NCBI GenBank assembly: GCA_964548365.1
Contig: CAZJRD010000002.1
Span: 1 to 64,000 of the forward strand
Source: B46-G9 sp964548365
Lineage (GTDB): Bacteria > Desulfobacterota > DSM-4660 > Desulfatiglandales > Desulfatiglandaceae
Reading direction: 5' to 3'
DNA length: 64,000 nt
Within the stretch, counting starts at the first letter, position 1, and each line of letters opens with the position of its first letter. A model generated the notes under the pieces. It was given only the letters and a program-made list of their open reading frames with translations. It made no database searches and was not told where the DNA came from. This document shows positions 15,350 to 24,513 of this stretch, in pieces. A program made the translations under genes and the position numbers.

Positions 15350-18300
15350 TTATCTCCGAGCACTGCCCGAGACAGGGAGACGCTCTATGACGGATGCTAT
15401 CTTGGAAAGATCGCCCGGAAGACGCAGCCTTCCCATCATCATCTTCACGGTGTGGTCATTGAGAAACTGGAGTTTGCCGGGCCGGTTTTCCACAAGTCGC
15501 ACCCAAGCTTCCGTTTCCATCGGAGTAGTTGGAGCAAAAGTGAGGGTCATTGCGTGAGGACCGGCGTCAAGTCTTGAAATACCAACCCTCTTCAAAAGAA
15601 TTCGCAATGACATGAGGGAGAGCAGATTCTTGACCTCTTGCGGGGGCTGTCCAAACCGATCCTTGATTTCCTCTTCCATTTCGGCAAGCTGTGACGGATC
15701 GGTGAGAGTGGAAAGCCTGCGGTACAAATTAAGCCGCACGTCGGTATCCACCACATAATCGCTGGGCAGGAATGCGGACACGTCCACGTTGATTTCAGGG
15801 TCGATGTCCTCCTGCAACTGCTCACCTTTCAGCTCAGCGATCGCCCGTTCAATAAGTTTCACATAGAGTTCATATCCAAGAGCGGAGATGTGTCCGGCCT
15901 GGGCATATCCAAGGATATTTCCTCCGCCTCTGATCTTGAGATCATGCATGGCCAGATGAATCCCTGCCCCAAGTTGGCTGAAATCCATGAGCGCCTTGAG
16001 CCTTTTTTCAGCATCCCGGCTGAGGTGGGAGCCCTCGGAAAGCAGGAGGTGCGCGTAGGCCTTCTCTTTTCCGCGACCCACCCTGCCTCGCAATTGATAG
16101 ATCTGGGCCAGACCAAGACGGTCCACCTCGTTGATGATAATGGTATTGGCTGAAGGAATGTCAAGACCGGATTCAATAATGGTGGAACAAATCATGACAT
16201 CGATCTCTTTGCGCAGAAAAGAGAGCATGGTTTCTTCAAGTTCTTTTTCTTTCATCTGACCGTGTGCAACGGCGATCCGCGCATGCGGAACGATCTCCCG
16301 GAGCGCACCAGCAGTGCGGTCAATTGTTTGTACCCGGTTGTGGACAAAAAAGACCTGCCCCTCCCGTTCCAGTTCCCGTTGGACTGCCCGGGCAATGGTT
16401 GCCTCGTCATAGGGCGTGAGGTACGTCTGGATGGCAAGCCTCTCCTCCGGAGGTGTCTCGATGATGCTGAGATCCCGGACACCCATCAAAGACATCTGCA
16501 AGGTCCTGGGAATTGGAGTGGCGGTTATAGCCAGCACATCCACCATGGCTCTCAATTTTTTGAGGGCCTCTTTCTGTTTTACGCCAAACCGCTGTTCTTC
16601 ATCAATGACCAGTAGACCGAGGTCCTGGAACCGCACGTCTTTCTGGAGCAAACGGTGTGTGCCTATGATGATGTCAACCTTCCCTGATCTGAGCTTTCCC
16701 AGGATTTCTGTTTGCTCTTTTCTTGACTTAAATCGACTGACGACCTCTACCCGGGCTCCATACAACTCCGTTCTTTTCCTGAAGGTTTCAAAATGTTGTT
16801 CAGCAAGAACGGTTGTAGGGACCAAGACCCCAACTTGTTTGCCGTCTGAAACGGCCTTGAATGCAGCCCGGATGGCTATTTCCGTCTTTCCGAAGCCCAC
16901 ATCACCACAGACCAGGCGGTCCATGGGTTGATCAGAAATCATATCGTCGATCACTTCTTCGATGGCGCGGCTCTGGTCAGGTGTTTCCTCGTGTTCAAAC
17001 GCGGCCTCGAATTCCCTGTAAAGGGGGTCAGGGGGAGAGAATGAGAACCCCTTTCGATATTCCCTGAGTGCATATATTTCTATGAGCTGTTTTGCGATGT
17101 GTCTGACGGATTTTTTTGCCTTCTGTTTGGCCAGATTCCAGGCATTTGCGCCGAGTCGATCCAATTTCACAATGCCGTCACCGGAGCCGATGTATTTCTG
17201 GAGCACGCTTACACGGTCGGCCGGTATATAGAGCCTGTCATGGTTTGCGTATTCCACCCGAACAAAATCGTTGGTTTTTCTTGCGACCTCCATTTTGCAG
17301 AGGCCTCCATATCGGCCAATCCCGTGTTCTTCGTGAACCACAAGGTCCCCATCCTTGAGTTGGCTGAAGCCGGACCAGCCTAAACTCTTTCCCGCGGGAG
17401 GACGTTTTGCCTTTGCGCGGGAGCGTTTGGATCCGAATATTTCATCTTCCGTAATCACATAGAGAGCGATCTCCGGCCAGGTAAACCCCCGAGAAAGCCT
17501 GCCAATGCAGATAGAGAGCCCTGGTGCAGAGGGAACATCTTCCCAGTTCGAGACAAGGGCTGTGAGGTGAAGAGTGTAATTTTCAAGGATTTCCCGCAGA
17601 CGCTGCGCCTGTTGCGGGGTACGGCAGGTGAGTACCACACGCCCCCCATGATCCACCCATCGAGAGATCTTTTCAGCGAGAGGCGCGAGAGAAATCCTCC
17701 CCTTTCCTTCAAGACGGAGGTGAAAGGGTGCGTCATGACTGAAGGTCCCCGGTATCTGGATTTTTCCAGTGGTCCTGTCCTGTATTCCAAGATCCAGTTC
17801 ACAAAACAGGACCCGCTGGCGGGCTTCGAAGTGATCAATGATTTTTTGCTCGGGTATGAGGAGATTTTCTGTGTCTGGAAAGGGTTCTCCCCTGTCAGCG
17901 GAGTGGTTCCTGTTTAGTTCAACCTCTTTTTCGAACCAGGTAGTAATCTTCTGGATCGTTCGATTCCATCGATGATAGTCAACGGAAATGAAAATCCCGT
18001 TTCGAGGAACATAGTGGAACAAGGTTTCAAGATAGGGGTAAAAATGGTTCAGCCAGGCTTCCTGACCGGGGAATGACATTCCCTCCCCCATCCCCTTGGG
18101 CAGTCGTCCCATGGATCTTGCCCTCTGAACGCCTGCTTCACCCATAATGATTTCGTTTGCGGGCAGGATCACCAGTTCATTGAGGGACTCTTTGGACCTC
18201 TGGCTCAATGGGTCAAAATGACGAATGGACTCAAGCTGGTCGCCCCAGAATTCCATTCGGACTGGTAATGGGTGCAACGGAGGAAACAGGTCAATGACGT

Positions 18301-18847
18301 TTCCTCTCACAGAATAATCTGCCTTTTCTTCCACGAGGGATGTCCGCTGGTATCCCGCAGCCTCCAGTTTTCGGATGATGGCGTCTCTATCAGCCTCTTC
18401 CCCCACTTCCAGGTATTCAATGGCCTTGATAAAAGCATCCTTGGGGAGGATTCCATGGAGAGCCGCCTCGAGGGAGGTTACCACGATGGCATTCTCTTCG
18501 TTGGACAAGGCATAGAGAGCTTCGATCCGTTGAGAAACCACTTCTCGATGGGGGCTGAGCCCTGTAAGGGGTGAGAGATCATAGGCGGGAAAACTTCGGA
18601 TCCGGGTATCAGGGCCGTTTCGTTTCTGGGTTCCGGACGCAAGGAAAAAAGCCAGGGCCCGTAAGCATTTTTCCGCATCCTTTGCTTCGGGAAAGAGGAC
18701 CACACAAGGTCTTTGAAGGTCCGTAAGGAATTGAGCGAAATAGTACGGAATCGCAGAACCAGGAAGGCCTGAGACCTCAACGGCAGGGATTCCTGTCTCG
18801 ATGCATTGCAACAACCTGGAAAGATCTTCGTTTGGATAAGGTACCAT
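15350..18847 (-). CDS. mfd: Transcription-repair coupling factor Mfd
   Basis: 1165 residues, standard length. Mfd removes RNA polymerase stalled at DNA lesions and recruits UvrA for nucleotide excision repair. A UvrB-like N-terminal module (1 to about 350) is followed by the CarD-like polymerase-interacting domain at 496-560 (GDLVVHEEHGIGRYGG). The SF2 translocase follows: Walker A GDVGFGKTE at 648-656, DEEQ box at 749-752, then ATPIPRTLQMSLMGVRD. A C-terminal TRCF domain ends the protein. All helicase motifs are intact. The start ATG is followed by a short Asp/Glu-containing helix. It is the first gene of the minus-strand run to tyrS. Confidence 0.97.
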   Translation of the reverse strand: MVPYPNEDLSRLLQCIETGIPAVEVSGLPGSAIPYYFAQFLTDLQRPCVVLFPEAKDAEKCLRALAFFLASGTQKRNGPDTRIRSFPAYDLSPLTGLSPHREVVSQRIEALYALSNEENAIVVTSLEAALHGILPKDAFIKAIEYLEVGEEADRDAIIRKLEAAGYQRTSLVEEKADYSVRGNVIDLFPPLHPLPVRMEFWGDQLESIRHFDPLSQRSKESLNELVILPANEIIMGEAGVQRARSMGRLPKGMGEGMSFPGQEAWLNHFYPYLETLFHYVPRNGIFISVDYHRWNRTIQKITTWFEKEVELNRNHSADRGEPFPDTENLLIPEQKIIDHFEARQRVLFCELDLGIQDRTTGKIQIPGTFSHDAPFHLRLEGKGRISLAPLAEKISRWVDHGGRVVLTCRTPQQAQRLREILENYTLHLTALVSNWEDVPSAPGLSICIGRLSRGFTWPEIALYVITEDEIFGSKRSRAKAKRPPAGKSLGWSGFSQLKDGDLVVHEEHGIGRYGGLCKMEVARKTNDFVRVEYANHDRLYIPADRVSVLQKYIGSGDGIVKLDRLGANAWNLAKQKAKKSVRHIAKQLIEIYALREYRKGFSFSPPDPLYREFEAAFEHEETPDQSRAIEEVIDDMISDQPMDRLVCGDVGFGKTEIAIRAAFKAVSDGKQVGVLVPTTVLAEQHFETFRKRTELYGARVEVVSRFKSRKEQTEILGKLRSGKVDIIIGTHRLLQKDVRFQDLGLLVIDEEQRFGVKQKEALKKLRAMVDVLAITATPIPRTLQMSLMGVRDLSIIETPPEERLAIQTYLTPYDEATIARAVQRELEREGQVFFVHNRVQTIDRTAGALREIVPHARIAVAHGQMKEKELEETMLSFLRKEIDVMICSTIIESGLDIPSANTIIINEVDRLGLAQIYQLRGRVGRGKEKAYAHLLLSEGSHLSRDAEKRLKALMDFSQLGAGIHLAMHDLKIRGGGNILGYAQAGHISALGYELYVKLIERAIAELKGEQLQEDIDPEINVDVSAFLPSDYVVDTDVRLNLYRRLSTLTDPSQLAEMEEEIKDRFGQPPQEVKNLLSLMSLRILLKRVGISRLDAGPHAMTLTFAPTTPMETEAWVRLVENRPGKLQFLNDHTVKMMMGRLRLPGDLSKIASVIERLPVSGSARR

Positions 18848-19012
18848 GTTACAGTATCATGTTATCAGATTCTTGGGGAATCTTGACACGAAAAAATCCT
18901 GTCTGGAAACGAGAGAGTGGCGGGGGTTGGGGGATCTCAGCAACGTTTAAATACCCTGCCCGGCAAAGGATCGTACATGCGGACAGGGGGAACCCTCTTG
19001 CAGGCGAAAGAC

Positions 19013-19300
19013 CTATCCATAGAGGTAGGTGTCGTAGGTGGTCTTTTGCCCGAGCAGTGAGTCTATTTTATCTTGTATTTCAGCCCGTTGTGGACTTGAA
19101 ATCCACTTGTCCCAATCCTCGGTTGACTGCCAGGTGCTGATAACCAGATATTTCTCGGGGTTCTGCATATTTCTCAATGTCTCGCCCGAAATATATCCTG
19201 GTTGTGCCGTGGCGAGTGCCCGAAGCTGGATCAACAGTGGAAGGAGATTCGCCTCTTTGTCTTTAGAAACTTTTCTCTTGATAATGATTTTAACAGCCAT
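19013..19300 (-). CDS. Antibiotic-biosynthesis-monooxygenase (ABM) fold protein
   Basis: 95 residues of the dimeric ferredoxin-like ABM family (PF03992 type): strand VKIIIKRKV, helix KDKEANLLPLLIQLRALA, PGYISGE, and the conserved STWQSTEDWDKWISS segment. Small proteins of this fold include quinol monooxygenases and haem-degrading enzymes, and some are non-catalytic. Without cofactor residues to check, the reaction is unknown. The ribosome site GGGGGAAGG lies before the ATG. The gene is monocistronic, with 165 non-coding bases to mfd. Confidence 0.8.
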   Translation of the reverse strand: MAVKIIIKRKVSKDKEANLLPLLIQLRALATAQPGYISGETLRNMQNPEKYLVISTWQSTEDWDKWISSPQRAEIQDKIDSLLGQKTTYDTYLYG

Positions 19301-19820
19301 TTCCTTCCCCCTTTCCCTAACGTTTAATCAAAGTGGCCTTGCTCCTGAGTCCCAATGAAGCACGCTCCCGCTTTTCTGTCTCAGGCCCAAAACCGCACAT
19401 CCCATATGTTTGCCCACGTTTTAAGATAATATATCATAGAGAACAAAAACTTGAAATCAATTTTTTTGGTTCTTCCGCTTCTTGCATACCTTGAAGCTGG
19501 AGAATTTAGACAGCTGTATGAAATGGTATACCATAAATCGTCAATATGCTGACACTGACTATGGTGATGAAACGGGTAGCAGCTTTTTCCAAAAGATGCT
19601 GGAGGATAAAACCGGGCCATTTTTCGTGCGGCGGAAAATACTGGGGCGGGCTGTCGCGCAGACCAGTCAACGGAAATCAAGATGGGACCCTGTTTTTGAA
19701 TACGCGGGGATGCCGGACGCTTCCCTGCGCCCGAAAATTTTTGATTCATGGGGCACAATGGCACGCCGATTGCAAAGATTAACAGTAAACCATGATCAGA
19801 TCAAAGGAGGAAGGTGAATC
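19301..19820. other. 520-base intergenic stretch
   Basis: No gene was accepted here. Open frames on both strands (for example 19482-19817 plus) lack family features and ribosome sites. The sequence holds a perfect 12-bp palindrome ATGGTATACCAT at 19523-19534, a possible operator, and the AGGAGG ribosome site of the next gene near its end. AT-rich sequence around 19420-19470 may contain promoters, but none is clear. Confidence 0.5.
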
Positions 19821-20186
19821 ATGAGTCCGAGCAGTCTTTCAGCCTTGAAGGCAGAACGAAGGAGTGAACCGCGCTTCCCGGCAGCACATTATTACAGCGT
19901 GGAATTCTCCATTAACGGTCTCGACTTGTCGTACCAGTTTAAGATCTGGAATATGGCATCCCAGTCCATGTGTGTACTGGTACGGGAGGACTCTGAGCTT
20001 TTACCTCGGATCAAGGTGGGTGACGTCCTGGATATGCGTTACTATACGGGATCAACAACAAGCCCTTCCGAGGATCTCAAGACCGAAATAAGGCATATCA
20101 CGAAAGACGAAGACGGGAGATTCAAGGGGCACTGTCTCGTTGGGTTGAGTATCCTGCATGAGGAAAGCCAGCGGGTGACCCATTAA
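19821..20186 (+). CDS. PilZ-like domain protein (degenerate)
   Basis: 121 residues with the length and strand pattern of a single PilZ domain. The N-terminal RSEPR (14-18) fits the RxxxR half of the cyclic-di-GMP site. The second half, normally DxSxxG, reads NMASQSM and lacks the Asp and Gly. Binding of cyclic-di-GMP is therefore doubtful; it may be a non-binding PilZ partner protein. AGGAGG is 12 bases upstream of the ATG. Neighbours are an ABM protein and a small membrane protein, which say little. Confidence 0.65.
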   Translation: MSPSSLSALKAERRSEPRFPAAHYYSVEFSINGLDLSYQFKIWNMASQSMCVLVREDSELLPRIKVGDVLDMRYYTGSTTSPSEDLKTEIRHITKDEDGRFKGHCLVGLSILHEESQRVTH

Positions 20187-20243
20187 ACACTCGTCCGTTT
20201 TTCCCTTTGCAACACCTGAAGCCCATGCTATCCTTCCTTCGTT

Positions 20244-20537
20244 ATGAAGAAATCGAACAACCTCGCGGTTTTTGGTTTTCTGTTTCCTTTCGCTGCGGCG
20301 GCAATCGCCGGGAGCCTTATCCTGGCAGTGAAAAGGGATTTTACATCGACAAAATTTCTCATCCCCTACTTCAGCATTGTCCCATTGGTGCTGCTTAGCG
20401 GCCTTGTCTGTTCCATTAGATCCATTCCCCTTATCCCGGATTTGGACGATAAAGACTATGCGTATTCCGGGTTGACCCTGAATATTCTCTTCTTGATGAT
20501 TTATTCCACCTCCGCCATCTATTTTTTCTTATCCTGA
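20244..20537 (+). CDS. Small membrane protein, unknown function
   Basis: 97 residues, not recognised. Three hydrophobic segments (about 8-28, 40-56 and 75-96) predict an integral inner-membrane protein. An acidic DLDDKDY turn lies between the second and third. It starts MKKSNN, typical of a real start, though no strong ribosome site is visible. It is placed 57 bases after the PilZ-like gene and before the mraZ promoter. Confidence 0.6.
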   Translation: MKKSNNLAVFGFLFPFAAAAIAGSLILAVKRDFTSTKFLIPYFSIVPLVLLSGLVCSIRSIPLIPDLDDKDYAYSGLTLNILFLMIYSTSAIYFFLS

Positions 20538-20624
20538 TGTGTGCACCATCTGGCTCAATGAAAACCGGAGATTTCCTTCCATAACTTTTCTTGTCTGTTG
20601 TGTCATTTTTCCCCTTCTTTTTTC

Positions 20625-20653
20625 TTGACATCCCGCAATTTTTTCCGTACAAG
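20625..20653 (+). promoter_or_regulatory. Promoter of the dcw cluster
   Basis: TTGACA at 20625-20630, 17-base spacer, TACAAG at 20648-20653 (four of six -10 positions). Transcription would begin near 20660, inside the MraZ-type repeats that overlap the -10. Repression by MraZ would be expected from this geometry. Confidence 0.55.
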
Positions 20654-20686
20654 TGTCACAAAGTGGAATAAAGTGTCATTTAGTGG
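20651..20686 (+). promoter_or_regulatory. MraZ operator: four repeats with 10-bp period
   Basis: AAGTGT, AAGTGG, AAGTGT and TAGTGG start at 20651, 20661, 20671 and 20681, exactly one helical turn apart. MraZ proteins bind tandem repeats upstream of their own gene; the AAGTG(G/T) core resembles the motif reported for Mollicutes rather than the TGGGN of E. coli (from memory). The array overlaps the predicted -10 and start of transcription. Confidence 0.65.
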
Positions 20687-20702
20687 TAAAGAAAGGTGTT
20701 TT

Positions 20703-21140
20703 ATGTTCAGGGGACGCTCCAGGCATACACTCGACAGCAAGGGGAGGTTAGCCATTCCGACGCGGTTCAGGGAGGCACTGGAAATCGCAGGGGAAACCAC
20801 CCTGGTCGTGACAAATCATGACAGCTGTCTCTGGGCGTACACCCGCAGTGATTGGAAGGTAATCGAAGAAAAGGCGGCAAATCTCCCCCAGTTTGATGAG
20901 GCGGTTAATGCCTACCTGCGATATTTCATATCCGGTGCTGTGGAATGCCAGCTGAAGCAGAACAGGATCACTATACCACCGGATCTTCGCGAGTTCGCCG
21001 GTCTCAACAAGGAGGTTGTCCTGGTGGGAGAACTCAAGCGGTTTGAGATCTGGGATAGGAATGAATGGGAAAAGGCTTTCAGAGAGGCGAAGGAACATTT
21101 TCCAAAGGCCAGCCAGGCCCTCAAGGAAATGGGAATATGA
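20703..21140 (+). CDS. mraZ: Transcriptional regulator MraZ
   Basis: 145 residues from the ATG at 20703; the upstream in-frame ATG at 20598 would put the promoter and operator inside the gene. Two SpoVT/AbrB-like half domains are visible: MFRGRSRHTLDSKGRLAIP at the start and a second copy around residue 80-110 (ECQLKQNRITIPPDLREFAGL). MraZ forms ring oligomers, binds repeats in front of the dcw cluster and represses it. The ribosome site AAAGG sits 7-8 bases upstream. It is the first gene of the division/cell-wall cluster. Confidence 0.95.
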   Translation: MFRGRSRHTLDSKGRLAIPTRFREALEIAGETTLVVTNHDSCLWAYTRSDWKVIEEKAANLPQFDEAVNAYLRYFISGAVECQLKQNRITIPPDLREFAGLNKEVVLVGELKRFEIWDRNEWEKAFREAKEHFPKASQALKEMGI

Positions 21141-21161
21141 AATGTGCGTCGAGGGTCTGGG

Positions 21162-21210
21162 GTCGTGAGTCGAGGGTCAAAATCCTGAACCACGGCTCAT
21201 GACTCACGAC
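21162..21210. repeat. Inverted repeat between mraZ and rsmH
   Basis: GTCGTGAGTC (21162-21171) and GACTCACGAC (21201-21210) are perfect 10-bp complements enclosing 29 bases, just before the rsmH start. The hairpin could limit read-through or modulate rsmH translation. It may equally be a dispersed repeat: GTCGAGGGTC-like phrases recur in the gap. Confidence 0.45.
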
Positions 21211-21219
21211 TCAGGACGC

Positions 21220-22167
21220 ATGATGACGGGATATCCCCACGAACCGGTTCTTCTCCACGAGGTGGTAAGGATGCTTTCCATCGTTTCCGGCGGAACCTAT
21301 ATTGACTGCACGGTTGGAAGCGGGGGACACAGCGAGTCAATTGCGAGGAGGCTGGAAGCTGGAGGAAGGCTGGTGTGTTTAGACAGGGACCCTGACGCCG
21401 TACACATTTCAAAAAAGAGGCTGGCATTCTTAGGACATCGCCTTGTTATCGGCCAGGCAAGCTTCGCGAATATGGCAGATTTTCTTCAGGAGAGGGGCAT
21501 CAAGATGGTAGACGGCGTCTTGCTGGATCTCGGGATGTCTTCATACCAACTGGAAAAATCAGGGAGAGGATTCAGCTTCCGTCGGGAAGAACCACTTGAT
21601 ATGAGGATGGACCCGGATCTCCCAAAAACCGCTTACGACCTGGTGAATAACGCTTCCAGGCAGGAACTTGAATCCATCCTGAGGGAGTATGGAGAAGAAA
21701 AGCGGGCCAGGATTATTGCGAAAAGAATCGTCAGGGTTCGTGAAGGGAATCCCATCAAGACTTCCCTTGAATTGGCTGAACTGGTCAAGGCAGTTTCTCC
21801 TGTTCGCCACGGGACGAAGGCCAGGCACCCAGCGACAAGAACGTTTCAGGCCTTTCGGATTGCGGTGAACCATGAACTGGAACAACTGGTCTCGTTCCTG
21901 GAGAGACTCCCGGCGGTAGTGCGGGAAGGGGGCAGAGTCGTCATTATCTCGTATCATTCCCTGGAGGACAGGATTGTGAAACAGCGGATGGAAAAATGGG
22001 AACATCCCTGCACCTGTCCTCCTGATTTTCCTCAATGCGTGTGCGGAAATAGGCCCCTTTTTATGCGGGTGGGAAAACGACCCGTCAGGCCTGATTCCCG
22101 GGAGGTGGCAAAAAATCCGAGAGCAAGAAGTGCCGTAATGCGGGTGGCAGAAAGGGTTTTGCAATGA
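21220..22167 (+). CDS. rsmH: 16S rRNA (cytosine-1402-N4) methyltransferase
   Basis: 315 residues from the ATG at 21220; an in-frame ATG at 21199 sits inside the intergenic hairpin and is disfavoured. A SAM-dependent Rossmann methyltransferase modifying C1402 in the ribosomal P site. Motifs: HEPVLLHEVVRML, TYIDCTVGSGGHSESI (SAM motif I), DGVLLDLGMSSYQLE, and the C-terminal VIISYHSLEDRIVK plus a Cys-rich CTCPPDFPQCVCG segment. Length and order are canonical. Its stop overlaps ftsL by 4 bases. Confidence 0.95.
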   Translation: MMTGYPHEPVLLHEVVRMLSIVSGGTYIDCTVGSGGHSESIARRLEAGGRLVCLDRDPDAVHISKKRLAFLGHRLVIGQASFANMADFLQERGIKMVDGVLLDLGMSSYQLEKSGRGFSFRREEPLDMRMDPDLPKTAYDLVNNASRQELESILREYGEEKRARIIAKRIVRVREGNPIKTSLELAELVKAVSPVRHGTKARHPATRTFQAFRIAVNHELEQLVSFLERLPAVVREGGRVVIISYHSLEDRIVKQRMEKWEHPCTCPPDFPQCVCGNRPLFMRVGKRPVRPDSREVAKNPRARSAVMRVAERVLQ

Positions 22168-22532
22168 CACGACCGGAACGAGTGACAAAGATGGTAGGAG
22201 CTCGAAATTCCAGGACCGGAGTGCGGGTGAAAAATTCCAAGACAAGAAAGAAGCGGCCCTTCCTGTCAGCCAGGCAGGTCTTTTTGATCATTGCATTGCT
22301 TTTCGTGTTTATGGGGAGCGGTATCACCTATGTTTGGTCGACATTTGCAAAAACGCAAATCGGCTATGACTTGAGCCGGTTGAAAAAGGAAGAGATGAAA
22401 TTGAGAGAAACCCATCGCAGGCTTGAGCTGGAGTTGGCGTATTTGAAGTCACCAGAGAACCTTACACGGCAGGCAGTAAAGAAGTTTGGCCTCAAGCCGC
22501 CTGCGCCGGAACAAATTATCGTACTTCCATGA
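22164..22532 (+). CDS. ftsL: Cell division protein FtsL
   Basis: 122 residues: a basic cytoplasmic tail (1-35), one transmembrane helix (about 37-58), and a periplasmic coiled coil (LSRLKKEEMKLRETHRRLELEL) ending in a short conserved KKFGLKPPAPEQII segment. This is the FtsL layout; the protein forms the FtsQLB complex that activates septal synthesis by FtsW-FtsI. Identity rests on topology and position between rsmH and ftsI, since the family is poorly conserved. Both ends overlap neighbours by 4 bases. Confidence 0.88.
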   Translation: MTRPERVTKMVGARNSRTGVRVKNSKTRKKRPFLSARQVFLIIALLFVFMGSGITYVWSTFAKTQIGYDLSRLKKEEMKLRETHRRLELELAYLKSPENLTRQAVKKFGLKPPAPEQIIVLP

Positions 22533-24487
22533 AGGTACAGCAGAAAAAGTGGATTCGATTCAGAACATACATTGTTGCAGTCCTTCTTGTCTTGGGTTTA
22601 GGGGTGATGCTTGGCAGGGCCTTTCAGCTCCAGGTATTGGAGAGAGATCGGCTGGCGGCTCTGGCAAAGGCAAACTACCGGGACAGAATAACACTGCCGT
22701 CAAAGCGAGGAACCATTTATGACCGGCAGGGGCACGCACTGGCCCTGACGGTGGAGGTGGGGTCAGTTTATGCGCACCCTTCCTGCATAAAATATAAGCG
22801 AAGCGTTGCCCGGAAAGTAGCAACGGTCCTGAGAATGCAAAGGCGCAAGGTCTTGTCGTCTCTCCGGAGCAAGCGCTCCTTTGTGTGGGTGAAACGCAGA
22901 ATCCCGCCACCCATGATCGAGAAGATCAAAGCGCTTGGAATAGATGAGGTGGGTGTGATCCCGGAAAGCAGGCGTTATTATCCGGGACGGGAAACCGCCG
23001 CGCACCTGATTGGATTTGTGGGTGCGGATAATCAGGGTCTTGAAGGCCTGGAAAAAATCTATGACTCGGTCTTAAAAGGCCCTCCCACGAGACTCCTGCA
23101 ACTCCAGGATGCCCTTGGAAGGCCTTTTCTTATTCAACGGACCGAACCATCAGGGTTTGGTCTCCACGATCTCGTATTAACCATTGACAAAGATATCCAG
23201 TTCCAGGCGGAGCAGGCACTGGAAACGGCTGTTCGCAAATCAAAGGCCAAAAGTGGCCAGTGCCTTGTAGTGAATCCCCGAACAGGAGAGATTCTGGCCC
23301 TGGCAGTTGTGCCGGAATTCAACCCGAACATTTTTTCCCGGTACCGTCCTGCGCAGTGGCGGAACAGGGTTGTAACGGATTGTTATGAACCTGGATCCAC
23401 CATGAAGGCATTCCTTTTGGGAGCGGCCCTGGAGGAGCATGTGGTGAATCCCCAAACCCGGTTTAACTGTGAAGATGGATCATTCGGAGTTGCAGGAAAA
23501 ACCGTCCATGATACCCATCAGTACAGCATCCTGAGTGTTCAGGATATTGTTAAATATTCCAGCAATATAGGTGCTCTAAAGATAGGCAGGACACTCGGAT
23601 ACAAAACATTTGTCCGTTACCTGGAACGATTTGGCTTCGGCGCTAAGACGGGGATAGGACTCTTGGGTGAACAGAAAGGTTTTGTCCGAAGTCCAGAAAC
23701 AGCAAGAGAGATTGAGAAGATTACTGCCTACTTTGGGCAGGGCATGAGTGTGACCACCCTCCAACTCGCCATGGCCATGGGTGCTATTGCGAACGGCGGC
23801 GAGTTGATGCGGCCCTTCGTCGTCAGTCAGGTGAGGGACAGCTCCGGAAAAGTGACACAGGTAACGAGGCCAAAGGTGGTCAGGCGGGTATTGACGAAGA
23901 GGACATGCGGAAGGGTGCGCCGAATACTCGAAGGGGTGGTGGAGAAGGAAGGAACCGGGTCACAGGCGGCCATACGAGGATTCAGGGTTGCCGGGAAAAC
24001 GGGAACCGCCCAGAAGGTGGATCCCAAGACCAGGAGATACTCTTCCCACAAGTACGAAGCCATTTTTGCCGGCTTTGTGCCGGTGGATGATCCGAGGTTG
24101 GTGATCGTGGTAATGGTGGATGAACCGGAGGGCGTTCCCTACGGCGGGATTGTGGCGGCTCCGGTGTTCAAGGGGGTCGCACAGTGGACCTTGAACTATA
24201 TGAGGGTCTCTCCGCAGGTGGAGGTGGCATCGACAACAGAGGCGCAAAAACCGGAGAAGATTGATCAAAAGGTGCGCATACGAATGCCGATCGTATCCCA
24301 AAATGGAAACGGGCATCTTCCTGATTTCAAAGGCCAGACCATGCGGGAAGTGTTGAGAAACGGCAAGGCCCTCGGGTTGAAAGTCGTTCTGAAAGGCACG
24401 GGGCTGGCGTACAGGCAATTCCCCCGGCCCGGGATTACCTTGAAGAAGGTTTCCATTGTAAAGGTGCGATTCAAGCCGCCGGCGTAA
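22529..24487 (+). CDS. ftsI: Septal peptidoglycan transpeptidase FtsI (PBP3) with PASTA domain
   Basis: 652 residues: a cytoplasmic tail and membrane anchor (about 11-30), a dimerisation domain, and a transpeptidase domain with the serine motif S290-T-M-K293, SSN at 344-346 and KTG at 490-492, all intact. The C-terminal 60 residues (from about 590, LPDFKGQTMREVLRNGKALGL) look like one PASTA domain, a feature absent from E. coli FtsI. It cross-links septal peptidoglycan together with the FtsW glycosyltransferase. The ATG overlaps the ftsL stop. Confidence 0.96.
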   Translation: MKVQQKKWIRFRTYIVAVLLVLGLGVMLGRAFQLQVLERDRLAALAKANYRDRITLPSKRGTIYDRQGHALALTVEVGSVYAHPSCIKYKRSVARKVATVLRMQRRKVLSSLRSKRSFVWVKRRIPPPMIEKIKALGIDEVGVIPESRRYYPGRETAAHLIGFVGADNQGLEGLEKIYDSVLKGPPTRLLQLQDALGRPFLIQRTEPSGFGLHDLVLTIDKDIQFQAEQALETAVRKSKAKSGQCLVVNPRTGEILALAVVPEFNPNIFSRYRPAQWRNRVVTDCYEPGSTMKAFLLGAALEEHVVNPQTRFNCEDGSFGVAGKTVHDTHQYSILSVQDIVKYSSNIGALKIGRTLGYKTFVRYLERFGFGAKTGIGLLGEQKGFVRSPETAREIEKITAYFGQGMSVTTLQLAMAMGAIANGGELMRPFVVSQVRDSSGKVTQVTRPKVVRRVLTKRTCGRVRRILEGVVEKEGTGSQAAIRGFRVAGKTGTAQKVDPKTRRYSSHKYEAIFAGFVPVDDPRLVIVVMVDEPEGVPYGGIVAAPVFKGVAQWTLNYMRVSPQVEVASTTEAQKPEKIDQKVRIRMPIVSQNGNGHLPDFKGQTMREVLRNGKALGLKVVLKGTGLAYRQFPRPGITLKKVSIVKVRFKPPA

Positions 24488-24513
24488 CGCAGGCGAACCA
24501 ACAAGACAGGCGT

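Noticed and set aside
18848..19012. Possible promoter or RNA gene between mfd and the ABM gene
   Set aside because: TTGACA on the plus strand has no -10 and no downstream gene in that direction; no tRNA-like fold was seen.
19482..19817. 111-codon plus-strand frame before the PilZ-like gene
   Set aside because: No ribosome site, no recognisable motif, and its end contains the ribosome site of the next gene.
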